NCBI GenBank assembly: GCA_021784255.1
Contig: JAJXSZ010000027.1
Span: forward strand, 1-17,400
Direction: 5' to 3'
From: Pseudomonadota bacterium
Lineage (GTDB): Bacteria; Pseudomonadota; Alphaproteobacteria; Acetobacterales; Acetobacteraceae
Length of the DNA: 17,400 bases
Below are positions 6,257 to 14,716 of the stretch, piece by piece. Under the pieces are notes generated by a model. It searched no databases, was not told the origin of the DNA, and saw only the letters and a list, made by a program, of their open reading frames with translations. The position numbers were made by a program, and so were the translations under genes. How positions within the stretch are numbered: position 1 is the first letter of the stretch; every line of letters begins with the position of its first letter.

Positions 6257-7880
6257 AGTCCCGGCGAGCGCCGGCCTGGGTCACCAATCCATCGTGCAGA
6301 TCGCGTTCCACCAGCGACCGGTCTCGTTCCGCCGGTTCACCCCAACCGCCGCCGCCCGGCGTTTCGATCACCAGGGCCTGCCGGTCCGCCAGGATCACGC
6401 GCCCTTTCGTCGGCACCGGCGTGTTGCCGAGCTCGACCCGTCCCGGCGCCCCGGGCTTGCCGCCGAGCAGACCGAAACACGGATGGCGAACGTGTTCGGT
6501 GTTGAGATAGATGTTCATCGGCGCCCCGGAGATGTTGCGGATGACGCCGCGCTGCGCCAGCCCGCCGCGGAAGCGCCCGGGGCCGCCCGAATCGGCGATC
6601 AGCTCCTTGCGCTCGATCACGACGGGAACGGAACGTTCGTAGATCTCAACCGGCGTGACCTTGCAATTCGAAGGGAAGGACAGCGTGTCGTTGCCGTCGA
6701 GCTGATAGCGTCCTCCCTGTCCGCCGTGAAAGTTCTGAATTGAGCTGTAGGGTGTGCCGTCCTGTCGTGTTCCGGTACAGTTTATCCCCCAAATCGGGGC
6801 CCCCCCGCTGTCGGCTTGCACGAGTTCGGGGAGGACGTCGGCCAAGGCACGAAAAATGAGTGAGGGGATGGTATGCCCCACCAGGTTGCGCGCCGCTCCC
6901 GCCGCTGTGGCACGCGGGTTCAGGATGGATCCTTCCGGTGCCGAATCGGTACAAGGGCGGGCACAGCCCTCATTATTGGGCGAAACCGGATCGAGCAGGC
7001 ACTTCAGCGCATAGAGACTGTGAGCGATGCGGTAATGCGGCGCGACATTGATACCGTATTCGACCTGGGGGGACGTGCCCTCATAGTCAACGTGAATGCT
7101 GTCGTCATGGACATGCACCGCCGCACGGAGCGTGATGTCGGCATCGATGCCGTCCAGTACCATCTCCGCAGAGTAGACGCCGTTCGGCAACCTGCGGATC
7201 GCGCCGCGCATGTGCGATTCCGAGCGCGTATAGATGGCTTGGGCCAAGTCGCCGAGCCCGTTCAACTCGTATTCGCGCAGGAACGCGAGAACTTCGCGCC
7301 GCATCACGTCGTTTGCTGCAACCATGGAGTTGATGTCGCCGAGGACTTCCTCGGGCAGGCGTGACGACGACGCGATGATGTCGAAGATGTCCTGGTTCGC
7401 CACACCCTCGCGAAACAGCTTGAGGATGGGAAGGCGGATGCCTTCCTCGAACACGTCCACCGAATCCGGAGATTGCGGCCGTCCGCCCACATCGGGCAGA
7501 TGGGCGATGCACCCGGCATAAGCGACGATCGTGCCCTGGTGAAAGATCGGTGTCACCATGACAAGATCAGGCGGGTGCCCGGTGCCGATGCGCGAGTTGT
7601 TGGTTGCCAGAACGTCGCCGGGCTTGAGCGTGTGTGGCGGGTGCGCCTTCAAAAAATACGTCTTCACCGCCATCGGCAGCGTGCTGATGAAGACCGGGAT
7701 CGCCAGCGTGCATTGGGCGAGCGCGTTGCCATCCGCGTCCATCAGAACGGTCACGAAATCATGATTTTCGCGAACGATCGGCGAGAATGCAGTCCGCCCG
7801 AGTGCGAGGTCGGCCTGGTCGGTGATGAAAACCAGGCGGTTCCACAGCATTTGCAGGATGATGGGGTCGGCGAAATTCAT
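6243..7880 (-). CDS. hyuB: Hydantoinase B/oxoprolinase family protein (HyuB)
   Basis: The protein has 545 residues, which is normal for the family, with ATG 7880 preceded by GAGGGAGAG. It starts with DPIILQMLWNRLVFITDQ, the usual HyuB opening. The metal-site region GTGHPPDLV (99-107) is followed by HLPDVGG (127-133). In structurally known relatives, His and Asp residues in this region bind the metal. The C-terminus has GGGGWG (near 517-522) and GAPGRV, both characteristic. HyuB works with HyuA in ATP-dependent opening of hydantoins or 5-oxoproline; the same fold occurs in acetone and acetophenone carboxylases. No small third subunit (AcxC-like) is present, so a carboxylase is less likely. The usual NDPxxG motif reads NNSRIG at 94-99, an unusual substitution. 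Co-transcribed with hyuA, 11 bases apart. Confidence 0.9.
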   Translation of the reverse strand: MNFADPIILQMLWNRLVFITDQADLALGRTAFSPIVRENHDFVTVLMDADGNALAQCTLAIPVFISTLPMAVKTYFLKAHPPHTLKPGDVLATNNSRIGTGHPPDLVMVTPIFHQGTIVAYAGCIAHLPDVGGRPQSPDSVDVFEEGIRLPILKLFREGVANQDIFDIIASSSRLPEEVLGDINSMVAANDVMRREVLAFLREYELNGLGDLAQAIYTRSESHMRGAIRRLPNGVYSAEMVLDGIDADITLRAAVHVHDDSIHVDYEGTSPQVEYGINVAPHYRIAHSLYALKCLLDPVSPNNEGCARPCTDSAPEGSILNPRATAAGAARNLVGHTIPSLIFRALADVLPELVQADSGGAPIWGINCTGTRQDGTPYSSIQNFHGGQGGRYQLDGNDTLSFPSNCKVTPVEIYERSVPVVIERKELIADSGGPGRFRGGLAQRGVIRNISGAPMNIYLNTEHVRHPCFGLLGGKPGAPGRVELGNTPVPTKGRVILADRQALVIETPGGGGWGEPAERDRSLVERDLHDGLVTQAGARRDYGYG

Positions 7881-7891
7881 GTTGCTCTCCC

Positions 7892-9952
7892 TCAGGTCAG
7901 GGCGATGACGAGGTTGCGCTGCCCGTCGAGCGTCGCATGACCCGATGGACCGATGACGGCCGTCGATTCCTTTTGCTCGACAATAGCGGGGCCCGCGATC
8001 TCCTGACCCGGTTCCAGGGCGTAATGATCGTAGACAGGCGTCGATACATAGGCCCGCGCTTCCTCGAAGTAGACGGGCCGGCGTCCGCGCAACGCGTTTC
8101 TGTCACAGCGCTCGGTGCGGATCGAACCGCCCGTGCCGATGGCGCCGCTGGCGCGGAGCCGCCAGGTGATCACCTCAATTCCGGTCCCCTCCACCTCGCG
8201 GCCATAGAGCTGGAGATAGGTGGAACGGAAGGCGACCCGCACGGCCGATGTAAACAGATCGAGCGGCGTGCTCAACTCCGGCAGCCCGATGGTGATCTCA
8301 TAGCCCTGGCCGATGTGGCGCATGTCGGCTGAGAACGTGTAGGTGACGTCATCGACGGACAGGCGGGCCGCGGCGAGAGCGGGCGCGGCATCGGCGACCA
8401 GCCTGGCGCGGATCCGCTCGAGCATCCCCGTGTCGAGCTGATTGAGCGAAACCGGCGCGCTGGCGGCGACGTCGACCGCCACCGGAGCCGCCAAAAGACC
8501 CAGCGCCGAGTTGACCCCGGCACCCAGCGGGCACACCACGCGCCTGACGCCGATCTTGCGTGCGACGCCATAGGCATGCACGGGGCCGGCGCCGCCGAAC
8601 GCGATCATCGACAGGCGGCTCGGGTCGACGCCGCCATCCATGGCATGCATGATCGCCGCGCGCGCCATGGCGTCGTTGACGAGGTCGTGCACGCCTTGGG
8701 CGCAACGCTCGGGCGCCAGCTGCAGTTCGCGGGCCAGGCGTTCGAGCGCCGTCTGAGCGGCTGCGCGATCCAGCCGGAACGTGCCGCCAAGGAACGAGTC
8801 CTCATGCAGGTAGCCCAGGATCAGATCGACGTCGGTCACCGTCGGTTCGGCGCCGCCGAGTCCGTAACAAGCAGGGCCCGGCGCCGCACCGGCCGAACGT
8901 GGTCCCACCGCCAGCATGCCGAGTGGCCCTGCATGCGCAATCGAACCGCCTCCTGACCCGATCTCGATCATCTGCACGGATTGGATCTTGAGCGGCAGGC
9001 CGCTGCCGCGCCGGAACCTTGCCGCGTGCGCTACCTCCAGTTCCGGAGCGATGCGCGGGCGACCATCCAGCAGCATGCAGAGTTTGGCGGTGGTGCCGCC
9101 CATGTCAAACGACAGGAGATCGCCGTTGCCACTCCGCCGCGCATAGTCGCCGGCGGCCACGACACCTGCCGCGGGACCGGATTCGATCATACGGACCGGC
9201 AGCTCGCTGGCGGTGACGCCCGGAACGACGCCCCCCGAGGACGTCATCCACAGCAATTGCCCCGTCCCGCGCCGCGCCAGTTCACCCTCAAGCTGGGCCA
9301 CGTGTCCGGACATCAGCGGGCGCGTATAGGCATTCGCCGCGGTCGTGGAAGCGCGGTCGTATTCGCGGATTTCGGGGCAGACCGCCGAGGAGAGTGACAC
9401 CGCGACACCCGGCAACTGCTCGCGCAGCAGAGCGCCGATGCGCTCCTCGTGCTCGGTATAGCGATAGCCGTGCAGGAGGCAGACCGCGACCGAGGCAATA
9501 CCGCGCGCCTTGATCGCCGCGGCGATCGCTCTCACGCCAGCCTCGTCAAGCGGCACCAGGACGTCGCCGTCAACCGTCACCCGTTCGATCGCGCCGAAGC
9601 AGTCCGTGCGCGCCACCAGCGGCTCCGAAAACTGCAGCTTCAGATCGTACAGATCATAGCGACTTTCGGTGCGGATGCGCAGGATATCCTGGAACCCGTC
9701 GGTGGTGACGAGCGCCGTCCGCGCACCACGCCGCTCCAGCACCGCATTGGTAACAACGGTCGTCGCGCCGAAGATCGCCGCCACGTCGCGGCCGTGGCTC
9801 TGGCGCATGTCCAGCAGCTCGTCGATGCCCTGCAGCACCGCACGAGACGGGTCGTCAGGCGTGCTCAGTACCTTATGGGTATGAACCACGCCGGCATCGT
9901 CGAGCAGAGCCAGGTCGGTGAAGGTGCCGCCTGTGTCGAAGGCGAGTTTCAT
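7892..9952 (-). CDS. hyuA: Hydantoinase A/oxoprolinase family protein (HyuA)
   Basis: The protein has 686 residues, the expected family length. The ATP-site motif DTGGTFTD is at 6-13 and a second one, FDMGGTTAK, at 282-290, both of the actin/hexokinase-like fold. The family-defining GSGGGSIAH (332-340) is followed by PRSAGAAPGPACYG (351-364) and FGGAGPVHA (452-460). A C-terminal domain of about 190 residues follows. HyuA supplies the ATPase half that activates the carbonyl of a ureide or lactam for hydrolysis with HyuB. The start is ATG 9952, with GAGG about seven bases upstream. It lies 34 bases after livF and 11 bases before hyuB, so uptake and ring opening appear to be on one transcript. 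Substrate choice between hydantoin, 5-oxoproline and other compounds cannot be made from the sequence. Confidence 0.93.
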   Translation of the reverse strand: MKLAFDTGGTFTDLALLDDAGVVHTHKVLSTPDDPSRAVLQGIDELLDMRQSHGRDVAAIFGATTVVTNAVLERRGARTALVTTDGFQDILRIRTESRYDLYDLKLQFSEPLVARTDCFGAIERVTVDGDVLVPLDEAGVRAIAAAIKARGIASVAVCLLHGYRYTEHEERIGALLREQLPGVAVSLSSAVCPEIREYDRASTTAANAYTRPLMSGHVAQLEGELARRGTGQLLWMTSSGGVVPGVTASELPVRMIESGPAAGVVAAGDYARRSGNGDLLSFDMGGTTAKLCMLLDGRPRIAPELEVAHAARFRRGSGLPLKIQSVQMIEIGSGGGSIAHAGPLGMLAVGPRSAGAAPGPACYGLGGAEPTVTDVDLILGYLHEDSFLGGTFRLDRAAAQTALERLARELQLAPERCAQGVHDLVNDAMARAAIMHAMDGGVDPSRLSMIAFGGAGPVHAYGVARKIGVRRVVCPLGAGVNSALGLLAAPVAVDVAASAPVSLNQLDTGMLERIRARLVADAAPALAAARLSVDDVTYTFSADMRHIGQGYEITIGLPELSTPLDLFTSAVRVAFRSTYLQLYGREVEGTGIEVITWRLRASGAIGTGGSIRTERCDRNALRGRRPVYFEEARAYVSTPVYDHYALEPGQEIAGPAIVEQKESTAVIGPSGHATLDGQRNLVIALT

Positions 9953-9986
9953 CAGGGGCCTCGGGCAGTTGCGATGATGCAGACCG

Positions 9987-10742
9987 TCAGACGGTCGGAA
10001 AGACGGTGTCGTCCGGTGCCATGTCCAGGCGACCGGTCATGAAGAGCGAGCCTAGTTGCTGATGGGTGATCGCGGAGGGGGGGCCAGTCCAGATCACCTG
10101 GCCGAGACGCAGGACCGCGACGCGCTTCGCGACCTCCATGGCCTTGCGTGTGTTCTGCTCGACCAGCAACACGGTGCAGCCTTCCGCGTTGATCCGCAGC
10201 ATCTCCGCGAAGACCTGGTGGATGGCTTGCGGCGAGAGGCCGACGGACGGTTCGTCGATGAGCAGCAACCGGGGCCGCTGCAGCATCGCCATTCCCATTT
10301 CCAGCATCTGCTGCTCGCCGCCCGAGAGATACCCCGCGGGATAGCGGCGCCGTTCGCGAAGAATCGGGAAAAGATCGAACACAAAGTCCCGGTCGGCGCG
10401 CCGCGTTCCCGGAATTGTGCATGACGCCATGTCCAAGTTCTCATCCACGGACATGAGCGGAAAATTGCAACGACCCTGCGGCACGAACGCAATGCCGCGG
10501 CGGCGGATGTCGCGCGGCTTGCGACCGCTGATACGCTCGCCATTCCAGACAATCGAACCGCCGGTGACGGCGGTCATTCCGAAGATCGTCTTCAACAGTG
10601 TCGACTTGCCCGCGCCGTTCGGGCCCATCAGCGCAACGAACTCACCGGGCGCGACCAGGAGATCCGTGCCAAACAGAATCTCCAGGGCGCCGTAGCCGGC
10701 GCGCAGGCCCTCGATCGCCAGGACATTCGCGTCATCCGGCAA
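9987..10742 (-). CDS. livF: Branched-chain amino acid-type ABC transporter ATPase LivF
   Basis: From TTG 10742 the protein has 251 residues. The frame has no ATG near its start, but GGAGG at 10749-10753 lies six bases before this TTG. The earlier TTG at 10760 has no such signal. Walker A is GPNGAGKST (40-48), the Q-loop glutamine is in VPQGR (89), the signature is LSGGE (139-143), and Walker B is LLLIDEP (159-165). The switch position reads VEQN with Gln instead of His, as is usual in LivF. It overlaps the end of livG by 11 bases. It pairs with LivG to power import through LivHM. By operon position the substrate is probably whatever HyuAB acts on, and need not be a branched-chain amino acid. 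Confidence 0.93.
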   Translation of the reverse strand: MPDDANVLAIEGLRAGYGALEILFGTDLLVAPGEFVALMGPNGAGKSTLLKTIFGMTAVTGGSIVWNGERISGRKPRDIRRRGIAFVPQGRCNFPLMSVDENLDMASCTIPGTRRADRDFVFDLFPILRERRRYPAGYLSGGEQQMLEMGMAMLQRPRLLLIDEPSVGLSPQAIHQVFAEMLRINAEGCTVLLVEQNTRKAMEVAKRVAVLRLGQVIWTGPPSAITHQQLGSLFMTGRLDMAPDDTVFPTV

Positions 10743-11508
10743 GGTAGGCCTCCACCACAAGCGGATCGCGAATCACCGCGTCCGGGTCACCATCGGCCAG
10801 AATGCTACCCCGGCTCAGAACGACGAGGCGGTGGGAAAGATCCCTGAGCACGTCGATATTGTGCTCAACAATCACGAACGTGACGCCCTGCTCGCGGTTC
10901 ACGGCCCGGATATTCTCGACGATGCGCTCGATCAACACCGGGTTAATTCCGGCGAAAGGTTCGTCGAGGAGGATGGTCCGCGGCTCGGGCATCAGCATGC
11001 TGGCAAACTGTAGGAGCTTCTGCTGGCCAAACGACATTTCGCCCGCCTTGGCGTGGCGCATGTGGGCCAACCCCACCCGTTCGAGCAACACGCCGGCGCG
11101 GTCACGCAGCTCGCGCACGCGCCGGCGCGTGTTCTGGCCGCACCCGAACGTTGCAGCGAGGCCCGGAAAGGCCGTCATCTGCCCGGCGAGAACCAGGTTG
11201 TCCTCGGCGGTCAGCGCTCGAAACACCACGGCCTTCTGAAAGCTGCGGAGCAGTCGCTCCTGGCGCGCGATGCGCGCCATCTCCCAGCCAGTGATGTCGG
11301 TGGCGCCCGCAAGCACCCGGCCTGCGGTGGGACGTAACAGACCCGTACAGCAATCGAACAAGGTGGACTTTCCGGATCCGTTCGGGCCAATGAGGCCACA
11401 GATCTCTCCTGCAACGATGTCGAGGTCGACGCCTGCGACCGCGACGATCGGGCCGAATGCCTTCCGTACGCCACGCAGCGAAAGCGCGGTCCGCGGCTCA
11501 ACGACCAT
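10732..11508 (-). CDS. livG: Branched-chain amino acid-type ABC transporter ATPase LivG
   Basis: The protein has 258 residues, normal for LivG. Walker A is GPNGSGKST (41-49), the Q-loop glutamine is 91 (RSFQKAVVF), Walker B is TILLDEP (178-184), and the H-switch His216 lies in IVEHNIDV. The signature motif reads MSFGQQ (158-163); LivG proteins often have LSYGQQ, so this is a mild variant. RSFQ followed by FRALTAEDNL is typical of the LivG branch. The C-terminal DGDPDAVIRDPLVVEAYLAG is diagnostic. The start ATG 11508 overlaps livM by 11 bases and the stop overlaps livF by 11 bases, so expression is tightly coupled. Together with LivF it makes the nucleotide-binding pair for the LivHM channel. 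Confidence 0.94.
   Translation of the reverse strand: MVVEPRTALSLRGVRKAFGPIVAVAGVDLDIVAGEICGLIGPNGSGKSTLFDCCTGLLRPTAGRVLAGATDITGWEMARIARQERLLRSFQKAVVFRALTAEDNLVLAGQMTAFPGLAATFGCGQNTRRRVRELRDRAGVLLERVGLAHMRHAKAGEMSFGQQKLLQFASMLMPEPRTILLDEPFAGINPVLIERIVENIRAVNREQGVTFVIVEHNIDVLRDLSHRLVVLSRGSILADGDPDAVIRDPLVVEAYLAG
10749..10753 (-). promoter_or_regulatory. Shine-Dalgarno site that decides the livF start
   Basis: GGAGG on the minus strand, inside the last codons of livG, lies six bases upstream of TTG 10742. An ATG that overlaps the livG stop (ATGA) is in the wrong frame for LivF. This supports a TTG start and translational coupling. Confidence 0.7.
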
Positions 11509-12499
11509 GGGATCCTCGCGCTCGCGACGGGATCGCGCCTCGCAGCACCGCGGTGAGCGGCTCGACGATTCCCTTCGGAAACAGGAAGACGCTGGTCGTC
11601 AGGATCAGTCCGTAGACGACCATTCGCAGTTCGGGCGCAATGCGCAGCACCTCGGAGAGGGCGATGAACACGACGCCGCCCAGAATGGGCCCCATGATCG
11701 TGCCCACGCCTCCACCCAGGACCACGACGAGCACGGTATTCGTGTAGGTCGGATCGAACACGGATGGACTTATCACGGTGACGTAATGCACGTAGTAGCT
11801 GCCGCCCGCACCGGCGAAAGCGGCGCTCAGGACGAAGGCTGCGAGCCGGTAATGCCAGGTTCGCCCGCCGATGGAGGCGGCCAGAACCTCGTCCTCACGG
11901 ATCGCGATCATATAACGCCCGGCTGGCGAGCGCACGATCGTTACGAGGGCCGCAACCGCAAGAACACACAGCAGCAGGCCAAGATAATAGTATTGAACGG
12001 TCGTGTGCACGATGAAACCGCCGGACCATAGCCCGATCCGCGGCCTGGGAACGCTGGAAAGCCCCATGTCGCCACGCGTCAGACCAACCCAATTTTTCGA
12101 TACCGATTCCAGAATGAACACGAAGGCAATCGTGCACATGACGAACGAGGTATGCCGCAGCCGCAGCGCCGGAATAGCCAGAGGTATGGCAAGCAATGCC
12201 GGAACCAGGCACGCCGCGGAAAAGTTCAACCAGAATGGCGTACCAAAATGCATGGCGAGTAACGCCGACGTATAGCCTCCGACGCCAAAGAACCCCATCT
12301 GCGCGAGCGAAAGCATACCCGCATAGCCCAGGATCAAATTGAGTCCGAGAGCGGGCAGAAGAAACACCATCGAGATGATCAGCGTGCTGAGCTGATAGGA
12401 GCTCGCGACGAGGGGGAACAGCGCCAGGCAGGCAATGATCAACGCGCCCGAGGCGAGCTGTCCGGCAAAATGCTGTCCGGCGACGGTGAACCGCGGCAT
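11498..12499 (-). CDS. livM: Branched-chain amino acid-type ABC transporter permease LivM
   Basis: This inner-membrane protein has 333 residues and multiple hydrophobic helices (for example ALIIACLALFPLVASSY and STLIISMVFLLPALGLNLI). The conserved GLNLILGYAGMLSLAQMGFFGVGGY near residues 52-76 is the strongest LivM marker. A central cytoplasmic loop carries SPAGRYMIAIREDEVLAASIG, and GGGVGTIMGPILGG comes near the C-terminus. The start ATG 12499 lies one base after the LivH stop (TGAGATG junction). It forms the translocation pore with LivH. No truncation or frame break is seen. Confidence 0.94.
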   Translation of the reverse strand: MPRFTVAGQHFAGQLASGALIIACLALFPLVASSYQLSTLIISMVFLLPALGLNLILGYAGMLSLAQMGFFGVGGYTSALLAMHFGTPFWLNFSAACLVPALLAIPLAIPALRLRHTSFVMCTIAFVFILESVSKNWVGLTRGDMGLSSVPRPRIGLWSGGFIVHTTVQYYYLGLLLCVLAVAALVTIVRSPAGRYMIAIREDEVLAASIGGRTWHYRLAAFVLSAAFAGAGGSYYVHYVTVISPSVFDPTYTNTVLVVVLGGGVGTIMGPILGGVVFIALSEVLRIAPELRMVVYGLILTTSVFLFPKGIVEPLTAVLRGAIPSRARGSHGR

Positions 12500-12500
12500 C

Positions 12501-13364
12501 TCAGTACCGCGCCTTGGTGTTGAAAAATCCCGATGGACGCCACATCAGGACCAACACGAGGAGCGTGAAGGCAACCGCGTCACGGAATTGGAGGCCCACA
12601 TAGGCAGCGACGAGGCTTTCCATGATTCCAAGCACCCACCCCGCCAGCAGCGTGCCGCCGATGCTGCCCATTCCTCCCATCACGATGACCGCAAAGCTCT
12701 TCAAGGTGATGGCTTCGCCCATGGCGCCATAGATGTTCATGGTGATCGGGGCTGTCATCACGCCGGAGAGCGCGGCGAGCGTCGTTCCGAGAATGAAGGT
12801 GATCAGCACCACGCGGCGGACATCCAGGCCAAGAACGTGGCAACATTCGACATTCTGCGCCACCGCGCGCATCTGCTTGCCGAAGGATGACTTGCGAACC
12901 AGCCATTCCAGGGCGCCGAACACGGCCAGGGTGACGAGGACGATCAGTATTCGCTGCTGCGCGATGTCCTCGCCGAGGACGCGCATCGGCGCGAGCCAAC
13001 CGCCATCAAATACCTGGTACGTACCGCCGAACAGAAGGGTGGCGCCATTCTGCAGCAACAGCGATATCCCCAAGGTCGCGATAATTCCGGCATCGAACGA
13101 GACATCAACGAGCCGCTGCATGACGACATAGCCGATGACCAGTGAGAGCACCGCGACGATCAGAATCGCGAGGGGGATCGACTCTATGTATGACAAGCCC
13201 AGGCGGTCGATCGCCCACCAGGCGGCAAAGGCACCTGCCATGTAGTACTCGCCGTGGGCGAAGTTGATCTGCCCAAGAACGCCGAGGATGACCGTCATGC
13301 CGACGGACACCAACGCGTAGACGGAGCCGATAACCAGACCGTCGGTAAGAAGATTCTGGAGCAC
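12501..13364 (-). CDS. livH: Branched-chain amino acid-type ABC transporter permease LivH
   Basis: This inner-membrane protein has 287 residues. The opening LTDGLVIGSVYALVSVGMTVILG followed by GQINFAHGEYYMAGAF (32-47) is the LivH signature. The middle loop SSFGKQMRAVAQNVECCHVLGLD and the later VMGGMGSIGGTLLAGWVLG segment are also typical. The start is GTG 13364 with only a weak purine-rich stretch (GGGAC) upstream; no better in-frame start was found. It lies 56 bases after the binding-protein stop and one base before livM. The length is close to the family's usual 290-300. Confidence 0.93.
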   Translation of the reverse strand: MLQNLLTDGLVIGSVYALVSVGMTVILGVLGQINFAHGEYYMAGAFAAWWAIDRLGLSYIESIPLAILIVAVLSLVIGYVVMQRLVDVSFDAGIIATLGISLLLQNGATLLFGGTYQVFDGGWLAPMRVLGEDIAQQRILIVLVTLAVFGALEWLVRKSSFGKQMRAVAQNVECCHVLGLDVRRVVLITFILGTTLAALSGVMTAPITMNIYGAMGEAITLKSFAVIVMGGMGSIGGTLLAGWVLGIMESLVAAYVGLQFRDAVAFTLLVLVLMWRPSGFFNTKARY

Positions 13365-13420
13365 GGATCGGTCCCGCGTTGGTGTGAAGCTGGTCTCGGA
13401 TCAGGCGAGCGGTCTGCTAC

Positions 13421-14614
13421 TCAGGGCTTCGGATAGGCGACGGCAGTCCGGAACACGCCCTTGATCACCGGCTTACCGTTCTCGACCTGGTAAAGGATCA
13501 TCGGCAGGTCGGCCTGGTCGTGGCTGTCGAACTTCACGACGCCGGTTGCACCATCGAAGGTGATGCCCGCGAGAGCACGGCGCACGGCGGCAGGATCCAC
13601 GCTTCCGGCCTTGCGGATGGCAGCGGCCAGGAGATTGATCGTCTCCCAATGCGTGAAGGCATGGACTTGCGGAACTTCACCACGGTATGCCGCCTCGTAA
13701 TCGTGCACGAAAGTCTTGCTGCGGGCACTGTTGTAGTCGGGGGACCAGGCCGCGGCTTCCACCGCCCCGTTGAGCACGCTCGGCGCCGCGGCGATCGTCT
13801 GGGGATTGGTGAAGTCGCCATTGCCAATCAGAGCAATCTTGCCGGCGAGGCCGGACTCCAGCATCTGCCGCGCGACCAGCCGGCTGGAGGCGGCGTATCC
13901 GTACATCAGGATCGCCTGCGCGCCGGAGTTCTTGATCTTGTTCAATTCCGGGAGGAACTCGGTCGTCGAGGCCTGGAAATAGTCCTCGCTGACCGCCGTG
14001 ATGCCGTAGCGATGGAAAAAGTGTTTCGACAACGCAATGGCACCCCGGCCGTAGTCGTTGTCCACCGAAAGAATCGCGACTTTGTGAATATGCATCTTTT
14101 CAGAAGCATATTTCAGAACGATGCCGGCACGCTGCTCGTCCGTCGGGTAGTTTCGAAACGTCCACTTGTATCCGCCAACACCCGCCTTGTAGGTGATCGT
14201 CGGGTCCGAGGAGGCCGCGTTCAGCAGCAGGACCTTGGCATTTTCAACGATCGGTTCGTAGGCAAGCGTCGCCGAGCTGCAGATGTCGCCGAGCACGAAC
14301 TTGATATGATCGCTCGAGATCATGCGTTGCAACGCCAGCACGCCCTCGACCGGCGTGCACTGACTGTCGCCACGGACGAGCTTGATCTTGTGGCCCAGAA
14401 CGCCCCCTGCCGCGTTGATCTCTTTGGCGGCAAGGCTCGCGCCGCGCCAGGCAAGGCTGCCATACGGCGCATTAGCCCCGGTCATCGGGCCGATGACACC
14501 GACCTTGATGTCGCCGGACGCCGCCCGGGCCGCCGAAGGCAACCCCCCGGCCAGGCTCACACCGCATACGGCGCTGAGCATCAGAAAAATTCGTCTTCCT
14601 GTCGTCTTCATCAT
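13421..14614 (-). CDS. Periplasmic binding protein of a LivJ/LivK-type ABC transporter
   Basis: From ATG 14614 the protein has 397 residues. AAGGGAG lies upstream, and a second ATG directly follows at 14611. A signal peptide is visible: Lys/Arg-rich start, then IFLMLSAVCGVSLAGGL, with a likely cleavage after SAARA (about residue 31). The mature part begins IKVGVIGPMTGANAPYG, the entry to the Leu/Ile/Val-binding (Peripla_BP_6) fold, and continues to MKTTGR-independent conserved blocks such as AAKEINAAGGVLG, SVDNDYGRG and NKIKNSGAQAIL. It would catch the substrate in the periplasm and deliver it to LivHM. It is the first gene of the minus-strand transport and catabolism operon, facing the divergent LysR gene. 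Such proteins also bind amides, ureides or aromatic acids, so the ligand is open. Confidence 0.92.
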   Translation of the reverse strand: MMKTTGRRIFLMLSAVCGVSLAGGLPSAARAASGDIKVGVIGPMTGANAPYGSLAWRGASLAAKEINAAGGVLGHKIKLVRGDSQCTPVEGVLALQRMISSDHIKFVLGDICSSATLAYEPIVENAKVLLLNAASSDPTITYKAGVGGYKWTFRNYPTDEQRAGIVLKYASEKMHIHKVAILSVDNDYGRGAIALSKHFFHRYGITAVSEDYFQASTTEFLPELNKIKNSGAQAILMYGYAASSRLVARQMLESGLAGKIALIGNGDFTNPQTIAAAPSVLNGAVEAAAWSPDYNSARSKTFVHDYEAAYRGEVPQVHAFTHWETINLLAAAIRKAGSVDPAAVRRALAGITFDGATGVVKFDSHDQADLPMILYQVENGKPVIKGVFRTAVAYPKP

Positions 14615-14652
14615 CCCCGTCTCCCTTGTTGCGGCTTCGCGGTCTGGTGCCG

Positions 14653-14669
14653 TCTTGTGGCATGCAAGA
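14653..14669. promoter_or_regulatory. LysR-type regulator binding site candidate (T-N11-A dyad)
   Basis: TCTTG (14653-14657), seven bases, CAAGA (14665-14669) is a perfect 5+5 dyad. The T at 14655 and A at 14667 have 11 bases between them, the classical LysR-type box. It lies in the 203-bp gap between the binding-protein gene and the divergent LysR gene, about 40 bases before the former's ATG. It is therefore a good candidate for the operator of the LysR protein at 14818-15828. No experimental support. Confidence 0.55.
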
Positions 14670-14716
14670 ACCGGCACGTAGCGATCCGACGTTCGATTTT
14701 GTCGTGACAGGCGGAC

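Noticed and set aside
4361..6505. Very long open frame (over 700 codons) on the + strand
   Set aside because: It lies opposite the aminotransferase, SDR and hyuB genes, which have clear family motifs. The frame shows no recognisable domain and is a by-product of high G+C codon bias.
6243..9952. Acetone or acetophenone carboxylase
   Set aside because: Only the alpha/beta-like subunits are present, with no small gamma subunit or associated regulator. The neighbours favour amide or ring hydrolysis instead.
10732..10740. ATG overlapping the livG stop as livF start
   Set aside because: It is in a different reading frame from the LivF protein.
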